Source: Siphlonurus alternatus (Eukaryota > Arthropoda > Insecta > Ephemeroptera > Siphlonuridae). From it: a stretch of 64,000 bases of DNA. The stretch covers positions 33,307,221 through 33,371,220 of the forward strand of contig OX463781.1 of assembly GCA_949825025.1 (NCBI GenBank). The letters run 5' to 3'. This document shows positions 1-12,784 of the stretch, in pieces. Within the stretch, counting starts at the first letter, position 1, and every line of letters begins with the position of its first letter. The notes below the pieces were generated by a model that was given only the letters and a program-made list of their open reading frames with translations, had not been told where the DNA came from and did no database searches. The position numbers and the translations under genes were made by a program.

Positions 1-206
1 GTAGGTCTCCACCCTCAAGGGTGCGTCGGGGAAAAAATCTAAAGTTATTTCCGAGTTCAGGAGGGTCGATTACCCCTTCAAAATTTATTTCATAATTTTA
101 GCACAATTTTTAAGGAAAATGGATTTTAGGGGTAGGTCTCCACCCTTAGGGGTGCGTCGGGGAAAAAATCTAAAATTATTTCTGAGTTCAGGAGGGTCGA
201 TTACCT
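1..206. repeat. 131-bp tandem repeat, two copies, cut by window edge
   Basis: The unit starting GTAGGTCTCCACCCT at position 1 recurs at position 132 with few changes, through GGAGGGTCGATTACC in both. It lies in the EXOC2 intron upstream of the first visible exon and may extend left of the window. No coding signal is visible. Confidence 0.8.
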
Positions 207-461
207 TATGCTAGAAACTTTCTGCGCAAAATTACAATGATTTCAAAAAAAGTTGTATTTAACATTGAATTTCCATAAGGCGAAAATAATTTTTCTAAAA
301 ACCACCCCTGAAAGGGGTGTTATTGATGTCCAATAAAAATTTTAACACCCTGAACAGATTTTTACAACCCTCAGCTACAAGTGTACCAAATTTGAAGTTT
401 GTACGAAAATTTTTCCAATACCAAATTTACGAAAAAAGTTGGCACGCGAATTGTGGTTCAC

Positions 462-463
<2 letters not shown>

Positions 464-541
<78 letters not shown>
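464..541. repeat. (TA)n microsatellite
   Basis: About 39 uninterrupted TA units end 37 bp before an EXOC2 splice acceptor. The open frames across it (YIYIYI) are repeat translations, not genes. Confidence 0.97.
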
Positions 542-542
<1 letters not shown>

Positions 543-578
543 CCAAGAGGGGTTTATAACGCAGCACTTTGTATGTAG

Positions 579-3500
579 ATCTTCCAACGGGTGTTCACGG
601 AGGTTGAGCAGCGCATCAACAGTCTTCGCGTGCAGCTGCAGACCAAGCTGACCTCCATGCCCTGCCCCCTCGAGGAACAGAAGAAGCTCATCAGGTACGC
701 CAAAGCTGATCTGAAGTTTTGTAAACCTTATCTCACAATGGCAACTGGTTCATTGGATAAAATAAGATAGGCATTAAAATACCATGCATAAAATAATTGT
801 AAAGTTGTAATTATTCATCTTCAATAGAAAACTTACTCTTTACATTTTTTTTTTCTTTTAAACATCGAAACTATTTTGTCTTATGTATTCAAGTACCAGT
901 GTTTTCAAGGTCAAGTTTTCTGTCAGTAGCAAATAAGTAGAACTCGTAATGCCTTACATATTTTTAGTAATATTTTTAACACATTTTTTGTATTTTTAAT
1001 AAATAAATAAATAAATAAATCTTTATAATAATTTAGAAAAATAGCTTTCATGCAATTACTTCTTTTATTTATGCAATGAAAAATTCAATAAAAAATTGTT
1101 CACTCTTGAGATATAATCAATATATATGTTTTGTTGTTTATAGCATACGAAGAAAAGATTGTTGTTTTGAGAAATTGATGCTTGCAGGAATCTGGTGAGC
1201 CTGGATGTTTCCGGTAACCCTGCCTGGGAGGGGGTGGAGGCGCGCCATAAGTTCTTGCTCACCTCACTGGCTGCGCTCAGGGAGAAGCATCTCGGCCCAG
1301 AGACGCCAACCAGCCCAAGTGAGAGACACAAATCCTGGTCCATAGCATCTAGTAGTGTAGTCTTAATATCATTCTTCACATTCATCATAGTCACAGTTAT
1401 AATGAGTAGTAGTAGGCTCACGTCCTAATTCCTATTTCTTCTATTTAATGGTACGAGATTTTAGAAATAGAAATTCTTAAATTTGGATTGGTTATTAATA
1501 TGTATAAAATACACCTTAAAAATATACAGTATGTATATTATGGCAAGCACTCACACAGGGGAAAAATACCTGCCTTGGCTTTATGATTTTGTTAGGCATG
1601 CACTGTCACAATGTATTATGTTGGCAGGCAAGAAGGGTGCGGCCCCGTCTCCCCCCACTGCCAAAGGAGGTGGCAAGAACAACCACCTCGTCCAGCAGGC
1701 TGACTGGCAGGTGAGTGCAACTAAACAAAGTCCAAGCTGCCAAAACTGTAGCGACTGACCAGCTGTGACATGCATTGGCTAGTCAGCATTTTACTTGACA
1801 ATTTATCTTCCAGCAGCTTGTCGAAATGTCACTGTTAAACACAAATTCTAGCAAAAACACAATAATAATAATAAAAAAATGTCAAAAACTATTCTTGGTT
1901 CACACTAAAGGTTTATCTTTTATGTTTACCTTTCTAAGCAGGCAATGAATGACCTTCGTTTAGGTTCATTTTTAATTGCCAAGCTCTCAGATAAACTGTT
2001 TCATCCGTCAATTTTCCTTACTTCTCGGACTGATGTGTGGACTTTGCAGGGAGAGCCTCCTCCGCGGGTGCAGCTAGTGGAGGAGGCTACTGAAGCCGTT
2101 GGGGCTCAATTCCCGGAGCTGTGGCGCCTCGGACAGGCCTACTTTGGTGGCGAGCTGCAGGTCAAGGTGCAGGCCGGGCAGCACGCCAAGTTCAAGGTGA
2201 GTCAAATAGGCTGTGCTGCGTAAGATGAGCGATGTTCAACTTGTGGTATCAGCAACTCCAGGGTCTGTCATAGTAATTGTTACAAGACTTGACTGCGCAA
2301 TAGAAAATAAATAATAGAAAGGAACAGAAATATGTAGATTGGCATTGAATTTTCACTTGTTGCTGAGTTAAAAGTTTATTTTGGTATCTCAATATGAACT
2401 AGTGGCTTGGGGTACATTAAAGAGAATTATCCTTATTATTGTCTACAGATGGAGGTATTGTAGAAGGTTGAGTATGTCGTTCAATAGACTGCTGTCAGCA
2501 TGCTAGTTGTAGAGCCTTCTATGATGACTCACTCCTTTAATCACAGAATTGGCTGAATGTCCTAAACTACCCCACAAACACATGTACTCACAATCAGTAC
2601 TGGATCAAGCAGTAAGTCTTCCTGTGTGTTCCAGGACATGGTGATGGAAGGGATCACCTCCACCTGCCTGCTGGCTCGTGCCGCGCTCGTACCTCCACCT
2701 GTGCCTGCACCTCGTGCCAGCATGCAGAGCCCAGCTAGGGCACCCAACCCTGCTGCAGAGCTGGGGCCTTGGCTACCACACTGTGTGTCACAGGTGGTGT
2801 CCCTGCATCGCACCCTGGGAGGCCTGGACCTGCCTAATGAGGCCCTGGCACTGGTGGCCACCCTAATACAGGAGCTCAGGTAACTGTTCATAACAGTGAA
2901 GTCATAGTTCAACTGATTCAGGTATCCTTTCACAAGAAGTCCTAATTTGAACGACTCAGGAGCTCAATTAACCTTCACAATTAATCTACAATTTGAATTT
3001 TATTGCAATACCTCTTATACATATATTAAACATTTTTTTTAAATTGGATTTTTAGCTATTTCAGTTTTACTGATGTGAGATGGAAGAGACGTAAAATGAT
3101 AGGTTTTCCTAAAGCAGTTGCCAAATTATGACAAATTCTTATGTCTGTTTTTCTGTCACTCAACATAAAAATAGCTGACGTCAAGTGGGTGCAGATAACT
3201 TAACAGTATTTCCGTCCATAGGCTGCACTGCATGGCTGCCATTTTGAAGCAGGCCACTGAGCAGGTGCGCCATTTGCACCGTCGAGAGACGTGGGTGCTG
3301 GAGCTGCCTCGACGCCTACGCTCTCGCGGGGCCCAGCCTCCCCCCTTCTCTGGCAGCATCACCAGTCTGCCCGCATTGTTTGAGGAGCGAGTGTTGGAGG
3401 CCGTAGCGCTGCTCAGGGAGTCAGTGCTTGCCAGTAGTACCCCGGGCGAGCACCGTGAGGCGTCCCTACTTGCCAACCCAGCCGCTCATCGACAGTATGG

Positions 3501-5303
3501 CACCCTGGTGCAGGGGCTGCTGCTGGCCTTCACGCAGGTGTGTTCACAATCAGTGATGGATCACGAGTTTTTTTTTCAGGTGTGAATGCAGAGCAAACAA
3601 AATAATTACAGTCAAATTCTTAAAGGGGTACCAAAGTGAATACTTTTTTTAGATATTCTGATAGCTGTGAATTATTTTGTTATCCCTGTGGCTCAATATT
3701 TTCTTACGATGGCTAGTTATTTTACAATTAATTTTTTAGTAAAAAAATTGAGTTGTAGGTTCGTTGGTTGCTTCAAACCGGCGCGCGGTAGCAGCAGTCG
3801 CTGATACGTCAAGAAGGGGGGGGAGAGCGGGCGAGAGCGGGCGAGAGCGGGCGAGAGCGGGCGAGAGCGGGCGAGAGGAGGTTCCCGGGGGGTTCCCCCA
3901 ATTCGCGGGAGATTCTCGTCGTATCAGCGACTGCTGCTGCCGCGCGCCGGTTTGAAGTAACCAACGAACCTACAACTCAATTTTTTTACTAAAAAATTAA
4001 TTGTAAAATAACTAGCCATTGTAGGAAAATATTGAGCCACAGGGATAACAAAATAATTTACAGCTACCAGAATATCTAAAAAAAGTATTCACTTTGGTAC
4101 CCCTTTAAAGCAAAAAAAAAAAAAAAAAAAAAAAAATCTAAAGAATTTAAACTACTGTCGCCGTCATAAGTCGGTGCACTCCGACTTTGGAGTGTTGTAG
4201 CTGAGAGCTCAATTGGCGTAGACGATATTAAAAAATACTGGCACACGCAGAATCTTATTTTCTGTAAGAAAATGTTAATTTTATATTTTTGGAGCAAAAA
4301 ATAAAATTTTGGCGAATTTTTTTATAACGCAAGGTCGGGTAAAATCAACGGTTTTTCCGAGTACCTCGGGTTTAAAAATTCACAGAAAATCAGGAAATTA
4401 AGTTATAACAACGAAAATTTTAAAATTAATTGACCAAATTGTCCTTAACGCAATGATGTAAGTTTAATTTTCATGAATTAATTAGTTAATTTTTAATTAA
4501 TTAAGAACTAAGAAATCGATCTCCTCCCTGGAAAAACATTTTTCCGGAAAATCAAGTACGCCATCCTAAGGGTACTAATATTAGTCAACTTTTGTGGGAA
4601 GCACATTTTTCATTTAAGTCTTTGTTAATTTTTAATTAATTTTATTCCCTATTAGCGGGTGTTTGATGACGTCATCAAACACCCGCTAATAGGGAATAAA
4701 ATTAATTAAAAATTAACAAAGACTTAAATGAAAAATGTGCTTCCCACAAAAGTTGACTAATATTAGTACCCTTAGGATGGCGTACTTGATTTTCCGGAAA
4801 AATGTTTTTCCAGGGAGGAGATCGATTTCTTAGTTCTTAATTAATTAAAAATTAACTAATTAATTCATGAAAATTAAACTTACATCATTGCGTTAAGGAC
4901 AATTTGGTCAATTAATTTTAAAATTTTCGTTGTTATAACTTAATTTCCTGATTTTCTGTGAATTTTTAAACCCGAGGTACTCGGAAAAACCGTTGATTTT
5001 ACCCGACCTTGCGTTATAAAAAAATTCGCCAAAATTTTATTTTTTGCTCCAAAAATATAAAATTAACATTTTCTTACAGAAAATAAGATTCTGCGTGTGC
5101 CAGTATTTTTTAATATCGTCTACGCCAATTGAGCTCTCAGCTACAACACTCCAAAGTCGGACTGCACCGACTTACCGACTTATGACGGCGACAGTAATAA
5201 GAAGTAAGAAATTATTTTTAAAAATATGTCCATTTTTGCTTTATATCACAATAGATTTAACACTGCAGCTTTACATTCATAATACTCAAGACACAATTGC
5301 TCA

Positions 5304-5346
<43 letters not shown>

Positions 5347-8300
5347 TTTTTTTTTTTTTTTTAATACAAATTTTTGCATATAATGTTTGAAACACTGAAA
5401 AATCATCCGACTTTAATCCTCTACATTGAAATATTTATGTCTGCAGGCACTGGAGCAGCTGAGTCTGAGCAAGGAAGTACGGAACTCCGGCTCGTTGTCT
5501 CTCTCCCAGCTGGTCAGCAGTCCTGCAGCCCCCAACTCTGGGGCACTCGAGGGGGAGAACCGCCTGCTAGTGACGCTCAGCAACTGCCTGCACGTGCGTG
5601 ACAACGTGCTGCCCTCTGTCATGAAAACCCTCGCCACTCTCACTGGCAACCAAGAGACTCCACCCCTTGCTCTGGTGAGTCTCAATCCATCCAAACATGA
5701 CAGCCGTGATTGTATTGTAACATGATTAGCTGAGTAGATGACACGACTGCCATTTCAGAAACAGTAATGATTTAAAGGGCTCTGCATTACTGTAAGTTTT
5801 ACTAACTCCACAGTCAATCATGAGATTTTTTTTTTTTTATTTTTACATCATTTATACATCAGTAACTTCATGAGAAATACAGCTTTAAAATTCTAAGAAC
5901 TGAATCACCACAAAGCTTTTTTGTATCAGAAATTCAGAATTTAACTTATGATGAAAATATATTTGCCTTCATCTGGAAAATATCCGTGGTCAACAGATTG
6001 ATGTATTGTTCAGACAATAATTATTGATGCTATGCCCATCTGTTAGTCAGGAGTTTTTCCAGAGCAATGTACGACTATACATAACGATGAAGTCTCTTGA
6101 TTTTCCTGTTGTGATGCAGGCTCGTGAGGCGGCCATGGCGTCGCTCAACTCACTGGATAAGGCACTGTGTGAGAGCTACCTTGAGAGCAAGACAGACCCT
6201 TTGGTAGGAACCATTGAACCCTCCATGTACCTTGGACGCTTCGACTGGGCCACCTGGCCGGGCCCTTGCTCAGAGCAGGATCGTGATGTGAGACCCTACA
6301 TCAAGGAGGTGCTGGCAAACCTGGTGGCCGTTAACTCGGAGGTGAGAGGGTGGGGTGTGTGATGCAGCAGATTACTTTAATTCTTTAGAACAATGGACAA
6401 CCTGCATGATTTTTTTTTATTGTAAATTTGATGGACCTTGAATTATATATTGTATTTTTTTTTTTTAAATTTTAACCCACTTTTAACACACTCAAAATTT
6501 ATCATTACACATATTGCTTTAAGCTTGTGTGTTAAATATTTGCATGGCTATGACAGCATAATATTTTGTTTTGCAGCACTATTTTAAGGGTTTTAGAGGC
6601 TTATAAAAATCTGAAAAACAGAAATTGTTAAAACTGTATGTAAATAAATTAGTCTCAAATATCCAAATATATAATATATCGTCTCTCGTCCAGAATAATG
6701 AGCTATCTGCTTCCCATAATTTTCTGGCAATTCAAATTCAAATTCAAATATTTTATTCATCAATTTCCAAGCATACAAACACAAACATTATAACATGTAG
6801 CACTTTGAATGAAGGGTTAGACTCGTCAAAAACAAAACATATTTAAAAATATATTACTAAATAACATATTATACACTAGAATTTAAATTGCAAAAAAGCC
6901 TTCACACTATAAAAACAACAATCACTTAGAAGCGTTCTCACTGATTTTTTAAAATCTTTGTAATTTGACAATTTCCTTATACAAAGAGGTAGCTTATTAT
7001 ACAGTCTAATGCACATTGATAAAGGTCCTTTGTTACATAGTTCAAGTCTGCTAATTGAAGGAGTTATAGTTGCATTTTTGTTTCTTGTTTCATAACTATA
7101 ATTTTTGGATACATTAAAATATTCTTTAAATTCTCTCGTGGTAAAACATACACATTCAAAAATATATTGGCATGGTAGGGGTAATATACCCTCCTCTGTA
7201 AATTTAGTTGAGCAAGTCTCCCGCATTTTAAGATTGTACATAATTCGGATTGCTCTCTTTTGTAAAACAAAAATACACTCGGAGTCTTTAGAATCACCCC
7301 AAAACATTATACCATATCTCATGTGTGAATGAAAATTTGCATAGTACAAAGTCTTTAAACATTTAATGTCACATATATTTTTTAGTTCATTTAATGCACA
7401 AATTGTGCTAGATAGCTTACTCCTAAGATGATCAATATGGTCTACCCATCTTAAATTATTATCTACATATAATCCTAAAAATTTAACTGTATTTTTAACT
7501 TCAATGTTTGTATTATTTATATTTATTTCTTCAATAAAAGGGGTTTTATTTTGTATAGTTTGAAAAACAACAACTTCAGTTTTAGACATATTCATAGATA
7601 AACCATTTTCTGAAAACCAATTTTCTATATGCGGGATTGTATTGTTTATTTTATGAGCTAGAGAAACATTTGTGGGGGCTGAAATTTCTATACTAGTATC
7701 ATCAGCGAATAGTGTTGGGTTACAATTATGTAAAAAACAAACATCTGGTAGATCATTTATATACAAAAGAAAAAGTACAGGGCCCAATATGGAACCTTGA
7801 GGCACTGAAGAGGATAATATATGATCCTGCGATTTATAATTACAGGCATATCCCTTATTATCAACTTTTGTTATAGTCACAAACTGACTTCTACCAGTTA
7901 AAAAAGACCTTAGCCAATCGTTACATTGGCCTCTAATGCCATATCCATTTAATTTATATAATAAAAGTTCGTGATCTACCGTGTCAAATGCTTTGGATAA
8001 ATCCAGGAAAATACCAGCTGTTTTGTGTCTAGCATCAATATCGTTTAAAATGCGATTAATCATATTAAAAATTGCTGTTTCAGTACATTTCCCAGCCTGA
8101 AAACCATGCTGTAGTTTTGATATTACACCATGATCAAAACTACAATAATGAGCTATCTGCTTTTTCAGGTGGGATATTGCACCTAAAAAAGCAGATAGCT
8201 CATTATTGCCAAAAAAATCATGGGAAGCAGATAGCTCATTATTCCGGACGAGGGACGATATACATACACCCAAATATGCAATAACAAAAAATCATGTAGA

Positions 8301-10886
8301 TTGTCCATTGTCCTTATTTATTACTGTACAATATCCTTGCGTTCAATAAATAACTTTAATTATTTATCAGTGCACATCAGAATATTAGTGTTAATTAGTG
8401 ACTTGTTTTATTCACATAATCAGTGTGTACGGCAAATGCCAAAAAATATACACAAATATTTTTCAAAACAATTATTGAACAAGCTGTTTAAAAAAATATA
8501 TTAATATTGAGAATCCATGGTGCATGGGTAGATTATAGGTTCATGGGTTCAGTAAGATTTATAGATAAAAAATATAGACTGAGTTAGCTACTCATTTTTA
8601 TTCTTAGCAAGGAGGCAGGGTTAAACTGTCATCACAGCTGTTCCAAACTTGATCTGTTGTTTGAAATGTTGACATGTCTGGTTGCGAAGTATAACCATTA
8701 TGTATATAATTTGATGGCTAACATGACTGTCGTGCAGGTGCTTCGAGTGTGCCCAGGCCAGTGTCGTCGCATGCTAGCTCACACGGTGGAGACGGTGGCA
8801 GAGGAGGTGGCGCGCCTCATGTCATGTGTGGCGAACTACAGTGAGGAGGGTGCCATGCAGGCCCACGTGGACCTTGCCCTGCTGAGACGTGCCCTTGATC
8901 ACTACAGCACCCCCACTGCAAGGTTAGCCTCAACGACAATAGTACTGTGGACGCTGAATAGACTGTCAATGGCAAGGACATCATCAATATGTGTTTATAG
9001 ATGTGAAGAGAGTCTTACTTTTGGTACACTATTACATTGTCACATCATCATATTTTGTTTTAGAAGCGATTGATGCTTTAAATTGAATGCATACGCTATG
9101 AACCCAGTTTCATGAGTGTAACTCATTTAGTTAATTCTTCCTTAGGTCAATAAAAACAGTTTAACAGTTTGAAATTCTTAAATTTACTGTTCTGAGCCAT
9201 CCCAGACGTCATGTGATGATCGAGCTGGCTCCAAGTAACTGGTTACTCATTGCAACTTCTATTTGCTACTACTGAACTACATGGATTATCTTCAGACATT
9301 CACTCTCAATGATACTTATAATATTGGCAGAAAATAGCTGATTTATTTTTAAGCATGCACAGGTGCTCTTATTCACCCATCTTAGTTCTGTTAACCCCAT
9401 GAAAACGTAAAGTGAACTTGAGTTTGAGATTTCAAACAACATAATAATTCGACTGCAATTTTAGTAAAGGAGTATCAACGTATCAATATCAATTTTTTTT
9501 TTAATTACAAAAATGGATAAACTATTTTATAACTATTATCTATATATAGTTATTTTTAAAAAAAATATTGAATGTTCGTTTTATGACGTCTTAGGACTTT
9601 GGACTGAGAACTTTGCTGTTGCAAAAATAAGCATTATCGTTAAAATGAATTTTCAATAATTTTTTAAAAATATCTCCTAAGCTCTAAAAATTTTTGAAAG
9701 AAAATCAGATTGGCATAACTTTGCACCCTCATTTCTGTAATAAAAGATTTGAGGTAGATACTCTACTACAAACTTCAGTTGAAAAATTATTTCTGTCTGT
9801 GTATGTCTTGTGGTTTATTTCAAACCTAAAAAGTAATCAAAGTTTTCTAGAACATAAGTGAAAAATAAGAAATATTTGCTGATAAATATAATTATTTTTA
9901 CCTAAACTTGTTTTTTCATGAAATTGCATAATCAAAATTTAGATTACTTTAAGGTTGAATCACAAATTAGCAGTATTGTTAATAATGTGCAATAAAAATT
10001 TGCAGCATTAATACCGGTAATTGACATTAATTGACTCTTTATTTTCATTTTCTTGCAGAGCCTTTTTCAACGAAGCATTGGATGCTGTTCCTCCTCTTAA
10101 AACTGCTACTCAAAAGAAGTGAGTATTTCTATCTTATATTATATATATATTACATGTACAAATTAAATATCAGTGACTTTGGAAAGCATGTTCTTTCTTA
10201 CCTATGACATTAAGGGAATCATGCAGTCTGCCTACTTCACTGCAAGCTACTTCTTATAAGTTATTTAAAATGATAAACGTAATTATATTATATTAATAAT
10301 TAAAAATAAAGCCTTAATTTTTACATAAAATTGAGGTCTGTACTTTAAAAGGGTAAGTACATATGGGTACAATGTTGGTCTCCTGGAGTAATTTTGGTCA
10401 TAGATGAGCTCTAGAATTTTTTGATAGAATTTTAATATAAATACAATTACTTCTTCAGTTATTTTTTTATTTGTTTACATTTTATAAATTTGTAAAAAAT
10501 GTTGAAATTCTGTCCAGATAATATTAAAATAAATTGTGAACTATTCAAACTAATTATATTGAAACTCTTACAGTCAGTAAAGATCAAGAACCAAAATTAC
10601 CTCTGCGCCCTTAATTGTTCAAGGTTAACATTGTGAAGGTATGCTCAGTGTCGCCACTCTGAATCCTCATAACTTCTAGGTAAATATTTGAACCTTGTCT
10701 AACCAAGTACTAATTGACCTCTAATGTTGTTGCTAAACATGAACTTTGAGGGTGTCCGTTATAAGCAATCTACTTTGTTACAGGTCCCTGGAGCAGACGT
10801 TACTTGGCATTGAGTCTCGTATGCGACTGCAGCTGCTGTGTTTGGCCCCACCAACTAGCAGTCCCTCCCAAGTCCACCTGAGCTGA
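579..10886 (+). CDS. EXOC2: Exocyst complex component 2 (Sec5), 3' eleven exons, N-terminus outside window
   Basis: Sec5 is a rod-like subunit of the octameric exocyst, which tethers secretory vesicles to the plasma membrane; in animals it is also a Ral GTPase effector. Exons are 579-694, 1188-1318, 1628-1710, 2050-2196, 2635-2879, 3222-3537, 5447-5674, 6120-6341, 8738-8922, 10059-10118 and 10784-10886 (TGA). All borders are GT/AG and the phases close, giving 611 residues of the C-terminal part. The family-diagnostic block is in exon 8: DPLVGTIEPSMYLGRFDW, followed by DVRPYIKEVLANLVAVNSE. Exon 9 carries VAEEVARLMSCVANYSEEGA and the C-terminus has MRLQLLCL; all resemble animal Sec5. The family is about 900 residues long, so the N-terminal IPT/TIG Ral-binding domain should lie left of the window. 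Exon 5 has a Pro/Ala-rich insertion (VPPPVPAPRASMQSPARAPN). AATAAA motifs at 11695 and 12056 are candidate polyadenylation signals. Confidence 0.93.
3624..4104. mobile_element. Fold-back MITE with TTAA target duplication
   Basis: Terminal inverted repeats begin AGGGGTACCAAAGTGA and end TCACTTTGGTACCCCT, with arms of about 187 bp that are nearly identical. TTAA stands immediately outside both ends (3620-3623 and 4105-4108). That is the target-site signature of piggyBac- or Kolobok-type transposases, so this is a non-autonomous element of such a family. The loop at about 3823-3873 has five copies of the 10-mer GCGAGAGCGG. It lies in the EXOC2 intron between exons 6 and 7. No transposase is encoded. 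Confidence 0.85.
4155..5194. mobile_element. 1.04-kb near-perfect palindrome (fold-back element)
   Basis: The left arm (4155-4670) is read back almost base for base by the right arm (4671-5194). The centre is the perfect palindrome GTTTGATGACGTCATCAAAC at 4661-4680, so there is essentially no loop. Ends are CTGTCGCCGTCATAAG and its complement, flanked on each side by TA (4153-4154, 5195-5196), as expected for a TA-targeting transposon. An 8-bp duplication near 5174-5181 is the main asymmetry. It is separated from the preceding TTAA element by a poly(A) tract (4112-4136). No protein is encoded. Confidence 0.88.
5302..5344. repeat. (TTGA)n microsatellite followed by poly(T)
   Basis: About ten GATT/TTGA units run into T18, inside an EXOC2 intron and 100 bp upstream of exon 7. 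Confidence 0.95.
6671..8264. mobile_element. TIR element disrupted by a LINE fragment
   Basis: The left end (from 6671) reads TATATCGTCTCTCGTCC followed by AATAATGAGCTATCTGCTTCCC. The right end (to about 8264) is its inverted copy ending GGACGAGGGACGATATA. Inside the right end a short hairpin (8148-8204) repeats AATGAGCTATCTGCTTTTT in both orientations around GGTGGGATATTGCACC. Between the two ends lies a minus-strand reverse-transcriptase fragment, so a small TIR element appears to have been invaded by a LINE. It sits in the EXOC2 intron between exons 8 and 9. Confidence 0.65.
6876..8147 (-). pseudogene. Jockey/CR1-like LINE reverse transcriptase, 5'-truncated
   Basis: A minus-strand open frame of about 420 codons encodes the reverse transcriptase of a non-LTR retrotransposon. 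In order it shows HGFQAGKCTETAI, then GIFLDLSKAFDTVDHELLL (catalytic motif A), SSSVPQGSILGPVLFLLYINDL (motif B), and FADDTSI (the FADD catalytic loop, motif C). A C-terminal thumb-type region follows, with VLQKRAIRIMYNL and IRLYNKLPLC. There is no endonuclease domain or ORF1, so the copy is 5'-truncated. The frame is open apart from the missing start; the apparent first residues come from the flanking TIR element. Its 3' end (6729-6750) is a short (GAATTT)n tail, as in CR1/jockey-type elements that end in microsatellites. Confidence 0.88.
9469..9765. mobile_element. Degenerate copy 1 of the GGAGTA fold-back family
   Basis: Opposed ends GGAGTATCAACG and GAGGTAGATACTCT, with ATGGATA and GCATAACTTTGCACCCTCAT inside, match the four better-preserved copies at 11367, 27679, 57447 and 60609. 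It lies in the EXOC2 intron between exons 9 and 10. Confidence 0.55.
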
Positions 10887-11366
10887 GACCAAGAGCAGCC
10901 ACCAGCCTACTGGGAGACCCCCGTTTAGCAGGACATCTTGGGACATACTTTGTGACTGACATGGCGTCAAGTGTAGCCTCTGACTCTTGCTGGGAAATTT
11001 AAGTGCTGCAGGGAGAGATGTAGATGTACACTGTCATTAACATAAATGTTAACATGTTAACATCACAGGTATAAAACAGGGCCATTAGGTTAAATTTATG
11101 TTAAGAAAAGTGTACACTCCTCACCTTAAAAAAATGTCCCTCACCAATAACTGACTTCCGTCAATGCATTGTTTATTACTGTATCATCATAACGAAGGAA
11201 ATTTTTCGGGGTGACAAGTGTACTTGGTCTTGTGCTGGTGCTACCTAACTCCTCATATATCCTTTAAATCTTCCTGTGTATAAAATAGGTGTAGAGATCA
11301 TGTAATGAATAACGAACCTTTTGGCCATGTTAATTATTTGGTCAAGTATAGTAAAAAAAAATATGC
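10887..11366 (+). other. EXOC2 3' UTR and downstream spacer
   Basis: The sequence following the EXOC2 stop is moderately GC-rich for about 120 bp and then AT-rich. No further open frame or RNA gene is visible. The 3' end probably lies at one of the AATAAA motifs at 11695 or 12056, inside or after a mobile element. Confidence 0.5.
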
Positions 11367-11687
11367 AATGGAGTACCGACCTCAAAATTTTTTATTGCAG
11401 AAATGGATAGAGGGTGCAAAGTTATGCTACTCTGATTTTTTTCAGATTTTTTAGGGACCGGGAAGTATTGCAAAAAAGTTTTGGTGAGGTCGGATTCGAA
11501 TCCACGTCCCTTTTGGGTCCTATCTTTTATTAAGAGAGGTGGCAAGAGGCGGCACTTTTTCTGTACTTTCAATAATTTTTAAAAAATATTTGCCGGGCTC
11601 TAAAAAATCTGAAAAAAATCAGAGTAGCATAACTTTGCACCCTCCATCCATTTCTGCAATAAAAAATTTTGAGGTCGGTACTCCATT
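11367..11687. mobile_element. Copy 2 of the GGAGTA fold-back family
   Basis: Inverted arms run from AATGGAGTACCGACCTC at the left to GAGGTCGGTACTCCATT at the right, each followed inward by TTATTGCAGAAATGGATAG and a TTATGCTACTCTGA block. The centre holds a distinct GC-richer spacer with a minus-strand reading frame that is not recognisable. No transposase is present. Confidence 0.8.
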
Positions 11688-12393
11688 CTGATTGAATAAA
11701 TGAATTGGATTGAATATTTGCAGATTTTCCCAATTCTGTTTAAAACTAAAACTATACAGTTTTTGAGAGCTATACCCATTTTTAGGTCATTTTTAGTGAC
11801 TTTAATAGGTTTTCAAATCTATCTCAAGAATATTGGGAACTTAACTCTGAAAAATTAGAGCAAAATCAGAGCAGCACAACTTTTCACCCCATGAAGTCAA
11901 TTGAACAAACGTACCAACAAGTAATTGAACATATAATTGTTTCTAAAAACAGTAGATTGAATGAGCCATTTATTGTCCGGCCGCCCAGTTAGCTCGTAAA
12001 GACCAAAAATATTATTAATACTTTATTGCTAATATTGCTTTATCATTGTTTGTTGAATAAAAGTACGAAAATGTTCATTCCTATTAATAAGAAGCTTTGT
12101 TATGGTTTTTACCATCTCCTTATGATTAAAATTAAATATCATGTCTTCATTTATGTACTATATTATAAGTAAAATTATTACTCCACAATATATACTGTAT
12201 GTTTGTATGTATGAAAATAGAACATCTGTAAAACTGAAAATGTTGTAAATAGTATATTGATGGGTCCGCTATGAAAGAGATGATAATTGAATGACTGGTA
12301 ATTTTGTAGCATTCTGGGAAATGCTCACTGATTCTTTTTTAGCCATATGAGAGCCCGCAGAACAAACAGACCATCTCCACTACAGGTCGTTAA

Positions 12394-12461
12394 GGGGTAG
12401 ATAACAAGAATCAGCTGATCAGCGTAGTCCCATTTTATTAACATTAAGTGCATACAATTTC

Positions 12462-12518
<57 letters not shown>

Positions 12519-12725
12519 CTTTTCTAGAGACAGTCCTTAGCACCAAAAAGTTGCAGAAAAAATTTCAAAGCAATTGTATGAGCCAATTTTTTTTTAATTT
12601 AGTTTTTAAATTTTCAGTATAGGGCTTTCCCAGTGAGAGCTAAACTAAAAAATTAATTAAAAAAAAAATGGACCATACATTTGTTTTAACATTTTTTCTG
12701 CAACTTGTTACTAAGGACCGTCTTT

Positions 12726-12784
<59 letters not shown>

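Noticed and set aside
317..651. Open frames with long YIYIYI stretches
   Set aside because: They are translations of a (TA)n microsatellite; the same applies near 34652-34843 and 39135-39383.
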